Source of the DNA: Candidatus Brocadia sp. | Lineage (GTDB): Bacteria; Planctomycetota; Brocadiia; Brocadiales; Brocadiaceae | Reading direction: 5' to 3' | DNA: 64,000 nucleotides | Assembly (NCBI GenBank): GCA_011525665.1 | Contig: WYAU01000020.1 | Coordinates: 1 to 64,000 of the forward strand | Part shown: in pieces, positions 1 to 6,314 of the stretch | Layout: every line of letters starts with the position of its first letter | How positions within the stretch are numbered: position 1 is the stretch's first letter | Notes under the pieces: generated by a model | Databases searched by the model: none | What the model was told of the DNA's origin: nothing | The model's input: only the letters and a program-made list of their open reading frames with translations | Position numbers and translations under genes: made by a program

Positions 1-46
1 TAATTCTTATATTATTCAGTGTATACATAAATCGTCATACAAAAAT

Positions 47-81
47 AGCCACAACCCATTGTTTCATCATAGGTTGTGGCT
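47..81. repeat. Inverted repeat (hairpin)
   Basis: Two perfect 10-bp arms, AGCCACAACC (47-56) and GGTTGTGGCT (72-81), enclose a 15-nt loop. There is no T-run beyond a short TTA on the + side, so it may be a transcription-end hairpin of a gene outside the window or a dispersed palindrome. Nothing else was recognised in the first 128 bases. Confidence 0.6.
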
Positions 82-128
82 TACCGCCCCGCCTTTATAT
101 CAACTTCTGTAATAAACTCACGCTAGGG

Positions 129-745
129 AGTGGCGTCTGAGCAACCAGGGGTCGTAAGTTCTTAATTGGGCAAAGCTGCAGGCCGCAGCGCAAGCGAACC
201 TACAAGTAGCCTCGTCAATACCAAAACGAAGATGCCGACCTCGTGGACACGTGGGGAAGGCCGAAGATTGCAGACACAGACAACGGAAGGAGTCTGTAAT
301 ATCTTTCGGGGTAGCAGGGGCGGCATGCAGTGGAAGATAAACAGACCAGTGCTGGAGACCCTATGCAGTATGTTTGAGGGGCATAAACCGCTCTGTATAA
401 GGAAACGAAATCACAGCGGGCTGTATAGGGAGTCGGAGGGGTTCATGGTACCGTTTGAGGACAAGGGACAATAAAACCCTGTTCGAGGAAAGGAACCCTG
501 CTTTGTTCATGCAACCGAAGAGTAGAGGAAAAGGGAGATTGCAGAAATGCTAACAATCCCGGAAAAGATCAGGATACTACAGAGGAAGCTATACCGAAAG
601 GCCAAGCAAGAACCAACCTACCGCTTCTACGCCCTCTATGACAAGGTATTCCGGGCGGACATCCTCAGTCATGCCTACGCCTTGTCCGTGCCAACAAAGG
701 GAGCGCCGGGATAGGCGGCGTAACCTTTGAGGCCATCGAGGAGAG
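129..745 (+). mobile_element. Truncated group II intron (5' RNA part plus start of its RT gene)
   Basis: The stretch upstream of the reverse-transcriptase start is about 400 nt long, untranslatable in a sensible way and rich in short purine-rich helices, as expected of the domain I-IV RNA of a bacterial group II intron. It leads directly into an intron-encoded RT reading frame that begins at 547. The element stops after about 65 RT codons: no RT catalytic domain, no maturase domain and no domain V/VI hairpin are present downstream. The 5' boundary is uncertain. This is a dead fragment of an intron. Confidence 0.6.
547..745 (+). pseudogene. ltrA: Group II intron reverse transcriptase/maturase, N-terminal fragment with frameshift
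   Basis: From ATG 547 the frame gives MLTIPEKIRILQRKLYRKAK and continues with QEPTYRFYALYDKVFRADIL, matching the N-terminus of the LtrA-type RT subfamily that has KLY-KAKQEP and FYALYDK. The frame hits a TAG near 714. A one-base loss near 682-686 restores RANKGSAGIGGVTFEAIEE, the conserved RT-0 block (NKG-G-GGVTF). Similarity ends near 745, so the polymerase active site (YADD) and maturase domain are missing. It is certainly non-functional. Confidence 0.7.
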
Positions 746-965
746 AGAAGGGGTATGGACGATATATCCCTCTGTGCAATTTATTTACAGAACACACATG
801 AGTTTGAGCTGGATTGCCGACCAAGCCAGTGGCAATTTGAGGCCATCTGACATCTACATAAACAAGTACACGCCAACAAGTATTCGAAAAACACAGTAAC
901 AAAAACCCAAGAGCCATTATTATTCTAAGTCGATAACATTTAATAAACGGATATACACTGATCAT
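745..965 (-). pseudogene. 5' remnant of the gene downstream of the c-di-GMP riboswitch
   Basis: A minus-strand frame starts at ATG 965 just downstream of a riboswitch-terminator unit. It encodes a basic N-terminus and a hydrophobic stretch (IIMALGFLLLCFSN), which looks like a signal peptide or membrane anchor, followed by a Trp/Val-rich segment. After about 70 codons it runs into sequence antisense to the intron RT, where the rest of the frame is chance translation. I do not recognise the protein. The reading is supported by position and the hydrophobic start only, so this is tentative; the alternative is that the real target has been lost entirely. Confidence 0.3.
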
Positions 966-1082
966 AATCTTCTTAAATTTGCCGAGTGAATAAGTGATTT
1001 ACCTCTTGGGTTTTTCACACCAATTAAGGATGAACATTGATTTGGGAAGGAACAGTTTATTATCAAGTTTGCATGCCCTATA

Positions 1083-1137
1083 AAACAAAAAGCCTTACTG
1101 CAAAAATGTTCATTTAAAACATCTTCGGCAGTAAGGC
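1083..1137 (-). terminator. Riboswitch expression-platform terminator
   Basis: On the minus strand, arms GCCTTACTGC (1137-1128) and GCAGTAAGGC (1101-1092) pair. Inner pairing between GATGTT and AACATT extends the stem, and a T-rich tract (TTTTTGTTTT) follows. It lies about 25 nt downstream of the riboswitch aptamer on the same strand, the usual arrangement for transcription-terminating c-di-GMP riboswitches. Confidence 0.7.
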
Positions 1138-1162
1138 CATCTCTTTATGAATACAGTAAATT

Positions 1163-1246
1163 CGTCTTTAGCAACCTACATCCGTGTACGTCTGAAAAGA
1201 CCCTTTTACTTTGCGTCCCCTGATCACTCAGGGTTTGCCCTTATCG
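1163..1246 (-). promoter_or_regulatory. Cyclic di-GMP-I (GEMM) riboswitch
   Basis: Read on the minus strand, the sequence contains GGGCAAACCCTGA, a GTGA loop of the GNRA class closed by CCCTGA/TCAGGG, and then GGGGACGCAAAG. These are the hallmark parts of the GEMM-I aptamer: the GGCAAACC block, the P2 helix capped by a GNRA tetraloop, and the invariant GACGCAAAG junction. A second helix with GGATGTAGGTTGC follows, corresponding to the P3 side with its tetraloop receptor. A terminator hairpin follows and a sigma-70-like promoter precedes it on the same strand. It would sense c-di-GMP and control the minus-strand transcript running toward position 965. The aptamer call is strong; switching direction (on or off) cannot be read. 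Confidence 0.85.
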
Positions 1247-1278
1247 TGATGTATTTTTTTGATAAAGTGTGTAAGTGT

Positions 1279-1307
1279 GTAAAATACACTTTTTTTCCCC
1301 ATGTCAA
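1279..1307 (-). promoter_or_regulatory. Probable sigma-70 promoter of the riboswitch transcript
   Basis: On the minus strand TTGACA (1307-1302) is followed after 17 nt by TTTTAC (1284-1279). The -35 is perfect and the -10 is poor. The predicted start near 1272 would place the aptamer about 25 nt into the transcript, consistent with its use. Confidence 0.45.
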
Positions 1308-1554
1308 GTAAAAAATAAAACGATTTCTAAAGAGGGAAATCTTCAGACCTATAAAACCTTTGTAACCACAGATTCCACAGATAAAGATTTTAATAAGTAA
1401 TCAGAATCTTGCAGAACGACCAAAAAAATCCCGAATGTAAAATTTATTGCCATACGCATGAAAAGGAGTATAATCTTAAAAGAGTCATTAGAGAATGCAT
1501 TTTAAACTTTATTTTGGTAAAGGTTTGGTGACGTTAATTCTAAAGGAGAAAAAT

Positions 1555-1779
1555 ATGGCTACCACCACGAAGCAAAAAAATAAATCAATCAAGGTTAAGC
1601 AATATATAATAGACGATAATGGACGAAAAGTAGCGGCAATTATTGAGATTGAAGAACTCAACCGACTAGAGGAATTGCTTGAGGACTTATCAGACATAAA
1701 ATCTATTGAAGATAGAAAAAATGAGCCCGATGAGGATTATGAAACCTATAGCACCAAAAGAAAGTCACAATTATCATAG
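1555..1779 (+). CDS. RelB/Phd-like antitoxin of a type II toxin-antitoxin pair
   Basis: This is a 74-residue acidic protein starting at ATG 1555 behind a good AAGGAG Shine-Dalgarno; an earlier in-frame ATG at 1495 lacks one. The N-terminus has a basic stretch, then the pattern IIDDNGRKVAAIIEIEELNR, typical of the beta-strand and helix of Phd/RelB antitoxins (a domain that binds DNA), followed by a long acidic tail (LEDLSDIKSIEDRKNEPDED) of the kind that wraps the toxin. Its stop overlaps the toxin start by one base (TAGTG), so the two are translationally coupled. It should neutralise the neighbouring RelE-like RNase and autoregulate the operon. The exact antitoxin family is inferred from the partner. 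Confidence 0.7.
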   Translation: MATTTKQKNKSIKVKQYIIDDNGRKVAAIIEIEELNRLEELLEDLSDIKSIEDRKNEPDEDYETYSTKRKSQLS

Positions 1780-2033
1780 TGTATAAATTAATTATGAAAA
1801 AATCGGCAAGGAATGAACTTGATACTATTCCCCATCCCTTCTTTTTAAAAATTGACGAGGCAATCTTAGCTCTAAAAAATAATCCACATCCTTATCCTCA
1901 ATCTAAAAAATTAAAAGGCGAAGACAAGTACAGATTACGCGTGGGTGACTTCCGGGTAATTTACACTGTTGATGAAAAACAAAAAATTATTTCAATATAC
2001 CGCATTAGACATCGTAAAGACATCTACCGATAA
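1779..2033 (+). CDS. relE: RelE/ParE-superfamily toxin (mRNA interferase type)
   Basis: This 84-residue basic protein has the compact RelE fold signature: YKLIMKKSARNELDTIP at the N-terminus, a helix ending in KLKGEDKYRLRVGDFRVIY, and a C-terminal IYRIRHRKDIYR strand with the Arg/His residues used for ribosome-dependent mRNA cleavage. Start is GTG 1779, overlapping the antitoxin stop; ATG 1794 is an alternative that would remove part of the first strand. RelE-type members cut mRNA in the ribosomal A site while ParE members poison gyrase; KLKG...YRLRVGDFRV favours the RelE type. Full length and apparently intact. Confidence 0.85.
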   Translation: MYKLIMKKSARNELDTIPHPFFLKIDEAILALKNNPHPYPQSKKLKGEDKYRLRVGDFRVIYTVDEKQKIISIYRIRHRKDIYR

Positions 2034-2047
2034 TCCTATTTTGGTGA

Positions 2048-2245
2048 CACATTCGTAACACTCGTAAAGCTATTAAACCAAATTCGGACCTTGCAGAAGC
2101 CCTTTATCAAAATACCCAGCTTAAAAATATTCAACAAAGTATTAGTAGTCTTGAAAAAGCGATAAAATTTGATAGAAATTGTTGCATAAAAGCAATCTTT
2201 ATTAACAATTTAAAAAGAAAGGGTAAAGATGGCAAGAACAATTAG
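2048..2245 (+). pseudogene. Remnant of a tetratricopeptide-repeat protein
   Basis: An open frame without a start codon reads AIKPNSDLAEALYQNTQLKN and then LEKAIKFDRN, which matches the spacing of TPR helices (AI.P.....A.Y.....L and the A-I-K-x-D-x-N turn). It is bounded by TGA at 2045 and TAG at 2243 and overlaps the start of the next gene. There is room for little more than one 34-residue repeat. I read it as the decayed end of a larger TPR gene left behind by rearrangement. Confidence 0.35.
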
Positions 2246-2477
2246 GGTCAGATTTTTGCATGGCGTAATTAAGCCTTTGGAAAAAGTAGAATTTTTGGAA
2301 GATGAAGAATTCACTGTCACTATTCACGAAATACATGAAAAGCACAAAAAAAGGAAAAATTTCCGGGATGCCCTAAAATCTACGGCTGGCGGATGGAAAG
2401 ACTTGATCGATGCTGAGGTGCTAAAAAGAAATATTTATGCTGATTGTCTTATTAGCACAAGACCTGAGGTGAAATAG
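2229..2477 (+). CDS. AF2212-like (DUF104) antitoxin, apparently orphaned
   Basis: The 82-residue product begins MARTIRVRFLHGVIKPLEKV, the beta-hairpin typical of AF2212-like antitoxins (I.V.Y..GV.KPLE.V.L.EGE.V.V.I). The tail KDLIDAEVLKRNIYADCLIS resembles the extension that binds a VapC-type PIN toxin. In intact loci the PIN gene follows within a few bases. Here the next sequence is a trmO fragment on the same strand, and the only PIN-like sequence is a C-terminal stump in the opposite orientation at 2657-2800. The Shine-Dalgarno is AAAGAAAGGG, 7-8 nt upstream of ATG 2229. Probably an orphan left by toxin loss. Confidence 0.65.
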   Translation: MARTIRVRFLHGVIKPLEKVEFLEDEEFTVTIHEIHEKHKKRKNFRDALKSTAGGWKDLIDAEVLKRNIYADCLISTRPEVK

Positions 2478-2488
2478 CCGACCGAAGA

Positions 2489-2590
2489 ATGAGACAGGCA
2501 ATTATCTATAGGCCCATAGGCACTATTAATTCTCCCTTCAAAGAACCTCACGACGCTCCCTCCAATTCCGGGGACACAATTCCCAAAGCC
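2489..2590 (+). pseudogene. Duplicated 5' fragment of the trmO-methyltransferase gene
   Basis: The first 24 codons (MRQAIIYRPIGTINSPFKEP plus HDAP) are nearly identical to the start of the intact gene at 3871, and the DNA match includes the segment just before the ATG (GAAGAATGAGAC). It diverges at about 2565, after CACGACGCTCC, with a short second match around CCGGGGA. Everything beyond that is unrelated sequence, so the remaining frame is meaningless. This is a truncated copy, probably produced by recombination that also trapped the sequences between the two copies. Confidence 0.75.
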
Positions 2591-2656
2591 GCTAAAAAGA
2601 TGAAGGTTAGGAAAATATATTTTCCCTTGCTTATTCGCTCTCTACACTCGTCAAGA

Positions 2657-2800
2657 TCAATAATCGCTTATAGATGCTTTTATATCCATTTCTGTTATAA
2701 ATTCTTTTGGTGTTGTATACTCTTCAAAACTTTCAAAGTCTTTATCATATGATACTAAAAATTTGTTAGAGTAGAAAAAGAGAGACCTCAATAAAGAAAT
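2657..2800 (-). pseudogene. C-terminal stump of a PIN-domain (VapC-like) toxin
   Basis: The minus-strand frame ends at TGA 2659-2657 and reads SNKFLVSYDKDFESFEEY, then TTPKEFITEMD. This is the usual C-terminal end of PIN-domain RNases: a core strand, the acidic D.DF active-site loop, then a 'TP.EF' motif. The frame opens after a stop at 2803-2801, so only about 47 residues remain and the first acidic residues of the active site are missing. It is inactive and abuts the end of the rhodanese gene. Confidence 0.6.
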
Positions 2801-2803
2801 TTA

Positions 2804-3658
2804 TCATTCCCTTGGGGGGCCTTCTTCAATTGGCAACTCAGGGTGCCTTGACCATTCATTCCATGAACCGAAATAAACTCGCAGATTTTTAAAACCGGAT
2901 TCCTTCAAAGCTATGTAAGTATTTGAAGCCCTGGACCCTTTAAAGCAATAAATGATAATAGTATCGTCAGGAAAAATATCCCTTTTTGCGCAAAGCTTTT
3001 GTATTTCCTCTTTTGATTTAAAGGCGGGAATTTCCAGCGTTTGATCCATAAATTCATACCATTCTATCCATTTTGCCCCGGGTATCCTGCCCTTTCTTGG
3101 TGCAAAGTCTATGCCGTAAGGTGACGAACTTTCTCCCAGCCATTCAGCCTTATCACGATCATCAAGCAGGATTATTGACGGATTATGTAATGCCTTGAGG
3201 ACATCGTCTTTCGTTGCTATAATACTACTATTAATATTCAATGAGAAATCAGTTGTTTTTGGTAAGCTTATTTCTTTGTTTACAGGAAAACCGGCCTTTA
3301 TCCATGCGGATAAACCGCCATCGAGGATTCCTGATTTTACCTGCCCCAAATAACTGAGTAGCCAGAATCCTCTGCATGAACCACCGTATCGGTTGTTTAA
3401 ACTGTCTTCATACACAATTGCAGTTTTTTCCGCCGATAATCCTGCGTTAGAGAAAAGGTCTTTGAATTTTTTATGCATATTGGCTAAATCTCCCGGGGTG
3501 CTTTCACTCAGGTAGTAGAATATTTCAGGTATGTTTACTGCGTTTGGGATATGTCCTTTTTTGAATTGTTCGGCATCCCTGATATCGATAAGGACAACAG
3601 GTTCTTTTGAAACAAGTTCATTTACTTCATGAGGGGTGTACAATATTTTCTGGCTCAT
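2804..3658 (-). CDS. sseA: Thiosulfate/3-mercaptopyruvate sulfurtransferase (tandem rhodanese)
   Basis: The 284-residue protein contains two rhodanese domains. The N-terminal one (about 15-135) includes VVLIDIRDAEQFKKGHIPNA but no catalytic Cys. The C-terminal one (about 155-275) has the active-site loop YCFKGSRAS with Cys238 as the persulfide carrier. Such proteins transfer sulfane sulfur from thiosulfate or mercaptopyruvate to cyanide, thiols or acceptor proteins. The loop CFKGSRAS is not a textbook match to either the CRKGV-T or CG-GV-A form, so substrate preference is open. There is no signal peptide, so it is cytoplasmic. The start is fixed by GGAAAGGATT upstream of ATG 3658. It is a single gene, divergent from the trmO fusion gene. 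Confidence 0.88.
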   Translation of the reverse strand: MSQKILYTPHEVNELVSKEPVVLIDIRDAEQFKKGHIPNAVNIPEIFYYLSESTPGDLANMHKKFKDLFSNAGLSAEKTAIVYEDSLNNRYGGSCRGFWLLSYLGQVKSGILDGGLSAWIKAGFPVNKEISLPKTTDFSLNINSSIIATKDDVLKALHNPSIILLDDRDKAEWLGESSSPYGIDFAPRKGRIPGAKWIEWYEFMDQTLEIPAFKSKEEIQKLCAKRDIFPDDTIIIYCFKGSRASNTYIALKESGFKNLRVYFGSWNEWSRHPELPIEEGPPRE

Positions 3659-3870
3659 TATTTAATCCTTTCCATGCGCCACATTTTATGATTAAAAAAA
3701 TAGAATCAAATATATGATTTGACGTGTGTTGCATTTCTTATAAGTATCAAAATATTTACAATAATGCAACGATTTATTCCAGGCGATCGTACGGATGCAA
3801 AAAAACGGGATTGCTCCCGTTAAGGAGATAATGTGTGCAGTAAAAAAAGTCTGAAAGGTAGGACTGAAGA

Positions 3871-5028
3871 ATGAGACCAGCAATTATCTATAAGCCTATC
3901 GGCACGATTCATTCTCCCTTCAAAGAACCTCACGACGCTCCAATACAGTCCGCCTGTGCCGGGGATAGTGAGGGAACAATTGAGATATTCCCGAAATATT
4001 CAGAAGGGCTCGCTGACCTGGAAGGATTTTCGCATATTATCCTGCTCTATCATTTTCATTTATCGAAAAAAGGGGTTTCCCTGAAGGTGAAGCCTTATCT
4101 GGATGACCAGTTACACGGGGTGTTTGCCACGCGTGCTCCGGCACGTCCGAACGCCATCGGCATGTCGATCGTGCGCCTCGTCAAGGTCGAAGGATCGAAA
4201 CTCACTATCCGGGATGTCGATATCCTGGATGGTACGCCCCTCCTCGACATCAAGCCCTATGTGCCTGAATTTGATTTACGTAATGCCGATAAGATTGGCT
4301 GGTTTTCCGGCAAGACCGGTAAACTTCCTGAAACACGAGGTGATGGCAGGTTTTATCACCGCGCAAACGTTTTTGACCTTTTAACAGACAAATACGATGC
4401 CTGGTATGACTCGGATGAGGGGCGCCCCCTCTATGAGAGCGAGCTGAGATGCCTTAACCCTATGGTCGAAGATTCTCCTAAACCCATTCTTGAGATTGGC
4501 GTCGGCACAGGAAGATTTGCCATGCATTTCCCGGATGTTATTGGAATTGACCCATCCCTGAATGCCCTCAAAATGGCGGAAAAAAGAGGGATAAAAACGG
4601 TGCATGGTGATGGAGAACATCTTCCCTTTCAGGATAAAACATTCGGCTGCATCCTTATTATCGTGACCTTGTGTTTTGTCGAAAATCCCCTTGGTGTATT
4701 AAGAGAGGCGAAAAGGGTTTTGAAGAAGAATGGAAGCATGCTCCTGGGCATTGTCCCGAAGGATTCTCCGTGGGGTATATTTTACGAGGAAAAGAAGAAG
4801 GCAGGACATCCCTTTTCTGGCAGTGCAAGGTTTTACACCGTGAAGGATATTGAAACTATGCTGCATAGGGCAGGACTGAAGATATCGAAGATTTGGAGCA
4901 CCTTGCTGCAGAGGCCTGAAGGCTCCCGCATAATTGAAGAGCCGGTTGAAGGCTATGCAAGGGATGCAGGTTTTCTCTGCATTGAAGTGAAAAAGAAAAC
5001 CGAATTTCAATTTTCTGAAAGAACTTAG
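3871..5028 (+). CDS. TrmO (TsaA/YaeB)-class I methyltransferase fusion
   Basis: Residues 1-140 are a TrmO domain, the beta-barrel SAM enzyme that N6-methylates t6A37 of tRNA-Thr. Signature parts are IGTIHSPFKEP, FATRAPARPNAIGMS (86-100) and DGTPLLDIKPYVP (120-132). Residues about 170-375 form a separate Rossmann-type SAM methyltransferase with ILEIGVGTGRF (206-216), an acidic GID-PS strand end, and the post-I motifs DGEHLPF and VLREAKRVLKKNG. TrmO alone is usually 150-240 residues, so this 385-residue protein is a true two-enzyme fusion. The C-terminal domain resembles Methyltransf_11 members; its substrate is unknown. The 5' end is duplicated at 2489. Confidence 0.85.
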   Translation: MRPAIIYKPIGTIHSPFKEPHDAPIQSACAGDSEGTIEIFPKYSEGLADLEGFSHIILLYHFHLSKKGVSLKVKPYLDDQLHGVFATRAPARPNAIGMSIVRLVKVEGSKLTIRDVDILDGTPLLDIKPYVPEFDLRNADKIGWFSGKTGKLPETRGDGRFYHRANVFDLLTDKYDAWYDSDEGRPLYESELRCLNPMVEDSPKPILEIGVGTGRFAMHFPDVIGIDPSLNALKMAEKRGIKTVHGDGEHLPFQDKTFGCILIIVTLCFVENPLGVLREAKRVLKKNGSMLLGIVPKDSPWGIFYEEKKKAGHPFSGSARFYTVKDIETMLHRAGLKISKIWSTLLQRPEGSRIIEEPVEGYARDAGFLCIEVKKKTEFQFSERT

Positions 5029-5147
5029 AACTGAGATAAAAAGGGGCTTCATAAGACCGCTGTAAGACAGAAATTAGTGACACTTTGGTGACGGTATTTT
5101 AAAATAGTGTAAAGGTGGAAGTATTTGTAATTTAAATTGTTAAGAAA

Positions 5148-5231
5148 TGCCGAAGCAGGGAGTCGAACCCTGACCCCGTTGCCGGGACTAGACCCTGAAT
5201 CTAGCGCGTCTGCCAATTCCGCCACTTCGGC
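5148..5231 (-). tRNA. tRNA-Leu (CAG)
   Basis: Read on the minus strand, the acceptor arm GCCGAAG pairs with CTTCGGC. The D region GGCGGAATTGGCAGACGC is typical of tRNA-Leu, the anticodon stem CTAGA/TCTAG encloses loop TTCAGGG (anticodon CAG), a long variable arm follows, and the T loop is GGTTCGACTCC. The discriminator is A and the 3' CCA is not encoded. Confidence 0.95.
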
Positions 5232-5352
5232 TGATGTGAAAATCAAGAGGCATAATTGTAAAGAATAAAAACAGACAAGTCAATGGAATTTTAATAAATT
5301 GGTCTTGCATTAATAATAACAATTTGTTACGATTTTAATCATTTTTAGTTAT

Positions 5353-5380
5353 TTGACAATTATTCATGGGCTGTTATAAC
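5353..5380 (+). promoter_or_regulatory. Candidate sigma-70 promoter directly at smpB
   Basis: TTGACA (5353-5358), a 16-nt spacer and TATAAC (5375-5380) end only two bases before the smpB ATG at 5383. A conventional start 6-8 nt after the -10 would fall at or just inside the start codon, so either the message is leaderless or a real promoter lies elsewhere. There is no Shine-Dalgarno before the ATG. Confidence 0.45.
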
Positions 5381-5382
5381 AG

Positions 5383-5820
5383 ATGGAAATTATAGCCAAA
5401 AATAGGAAAGCGTATTTCCAATATGAAATCCTGGAAAAGTTTGAGGTTGGTATTGTGCTTACGGGAACCGAAGTTAAATCGATTCGAAATAAGGATGTAA
5501 GCATCAATGAAAGTTTTGCCCACCTTGAGAATGGGGAAGTTTTTCTCTACGAAATGCATATCGGGCAATATAAGCAAGGAAATCGGCAAAATCATGAACC
5601 CAAAAGGGTAAGAAAGCTCCTCTTGCATAAAAGAGAAATCAACAAGATAATCGGAAAGGTCAAACAAAAGGGATATACAATGGTTCCTTTGTCTTTATAT
5701 TTCAAGGAAGGCCTTGTAAAGGTGGAACTTGCCCTTGTGAGGGGAAAGACGACTGTCGATAAGCGTGAGGATATTAAAAAACGCACTATTGAGAGGGAAA
5801 TCCAGAGAGCCATGAGATAA
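5383..5820 (+). CDS. smpB: SsrA (tmRNA)-binding protein SmpB
   Basis: At 145 residues it has the length of the family and is collinear with it: AKNRKAYFQYEILEKFEVGI, then GTEVKSIR, an oligonucleotide-binding barrel core with LYEMHIGQY and KRVRKLLLHKREI, and a basic C-terminal tail (VDKREDIKKRTIEREIQRAM) that becomes helical in the ribosomal A site. SmpB delivers tmRNA to stalled ribosomes for trans-translation. No tmRNA gene is visible in this window. The start cannot be moved downstream without cutting the conserved N-terminus, which makes the lack of a ribosome-binding site notable. A receiver-domain protein follows 49 nt downstream. Confidence 0.95.
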   Translation: MEIIAKNRKAYFQYEILEKFEVGIVLTGTEVKSIRNKDVSINESFAHLENGEVFLYEMHIGQYKQGNRQNHEPKRVRKLLLHKREINKIIGKVKQKGYTMVPLSLYFKEGLVKVELALVRGKTTVDKREDIKKRTIEREIQRAMR

Positions 5821-5869
5821 TTTTGGAATTTTTTATGACAGATCCTCTAGAGAAAGTGAAAGGGGGAAC

Positions 5870-6289
5870 ATGCCTCCTGTAAGGATATTGATCGTAGAAG
5901 ATGAACGTCAAACAGTTGATACGTTAAGGGATTTATTTGAACAGAATGGTTACGAAACAGAAGTTGCCCTTACTAAACAAGTGGCTTTGGCCATCCTCCA
6001 GGAAAGAAAAATGGATATTGCAATCATAAGCACGGCGGTGCAGGAGGTTCCCGGTTTAGAAATACTATACGAAATAAGAAAAATAATTCCAAACATCCCT
6101 ATAATTGTGATTAGTAATCAGAAATCTAAACGTATCGAATCTTCTTTCATGAAAGCGGGTGCACATGTTTTCCTTGTAAAGCCATTAGAATCATCATTTG
6201 TCTTGCAAACGGTTGAGAATTTATTGGAAGCCCGGTTTGCAGCAGCTATGCCCAAAAAAACAAGGTCGTACACTAAAAGCAAGAAGTGA
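5870..6289 (+). CDS. Stand-alone pseudo-receiver protein
   Basis: The 139-residue protein has the CheY fold: ILIVEDE with acidic residues E10 and D11, the signalling Ser/Thr equivalent at S82 in IPIIVIS, and Lys104 in FLVKPLE. At the phosphoacceptor position, however, the strand MDIAIIS carries Ser54 instead of Asp. The highly conserved MP motif that follows is also lost (TAVQEVPG). It should not accept phosphate in the usual way and may act as a phosphorylation-independent switch or adaptor. A basic tail of about 15 residues (KKTRSYTKSKK) follows. There is no output domain. The Shine-Dalgarno is AAGGGGG before ATG 5870. Its partner is unknown. Confidence 0.85.
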   Translation: MPPVRILIVEDERQTVDTLRDLFEQNGYETEVALTKQVALAILQERKMDIAIISTAVQEVPGLEILYEIRKIIPNIPIIVISNQKSKRIESSFMKAGAHVFLVKPLESSFVLQTVENLLEARFAAAMPKKTRSYTKSKK

Positions 6290-6314
6290 TTTTTTCCCCG
6301 ATATTGCAAGACTT

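Noticed and set aside
166-474. Plus-strand 102-codon frame before the RT gene
   Set aside because: It lies in the group II intron RNA section; composition and lack of homology indicate chance translation.
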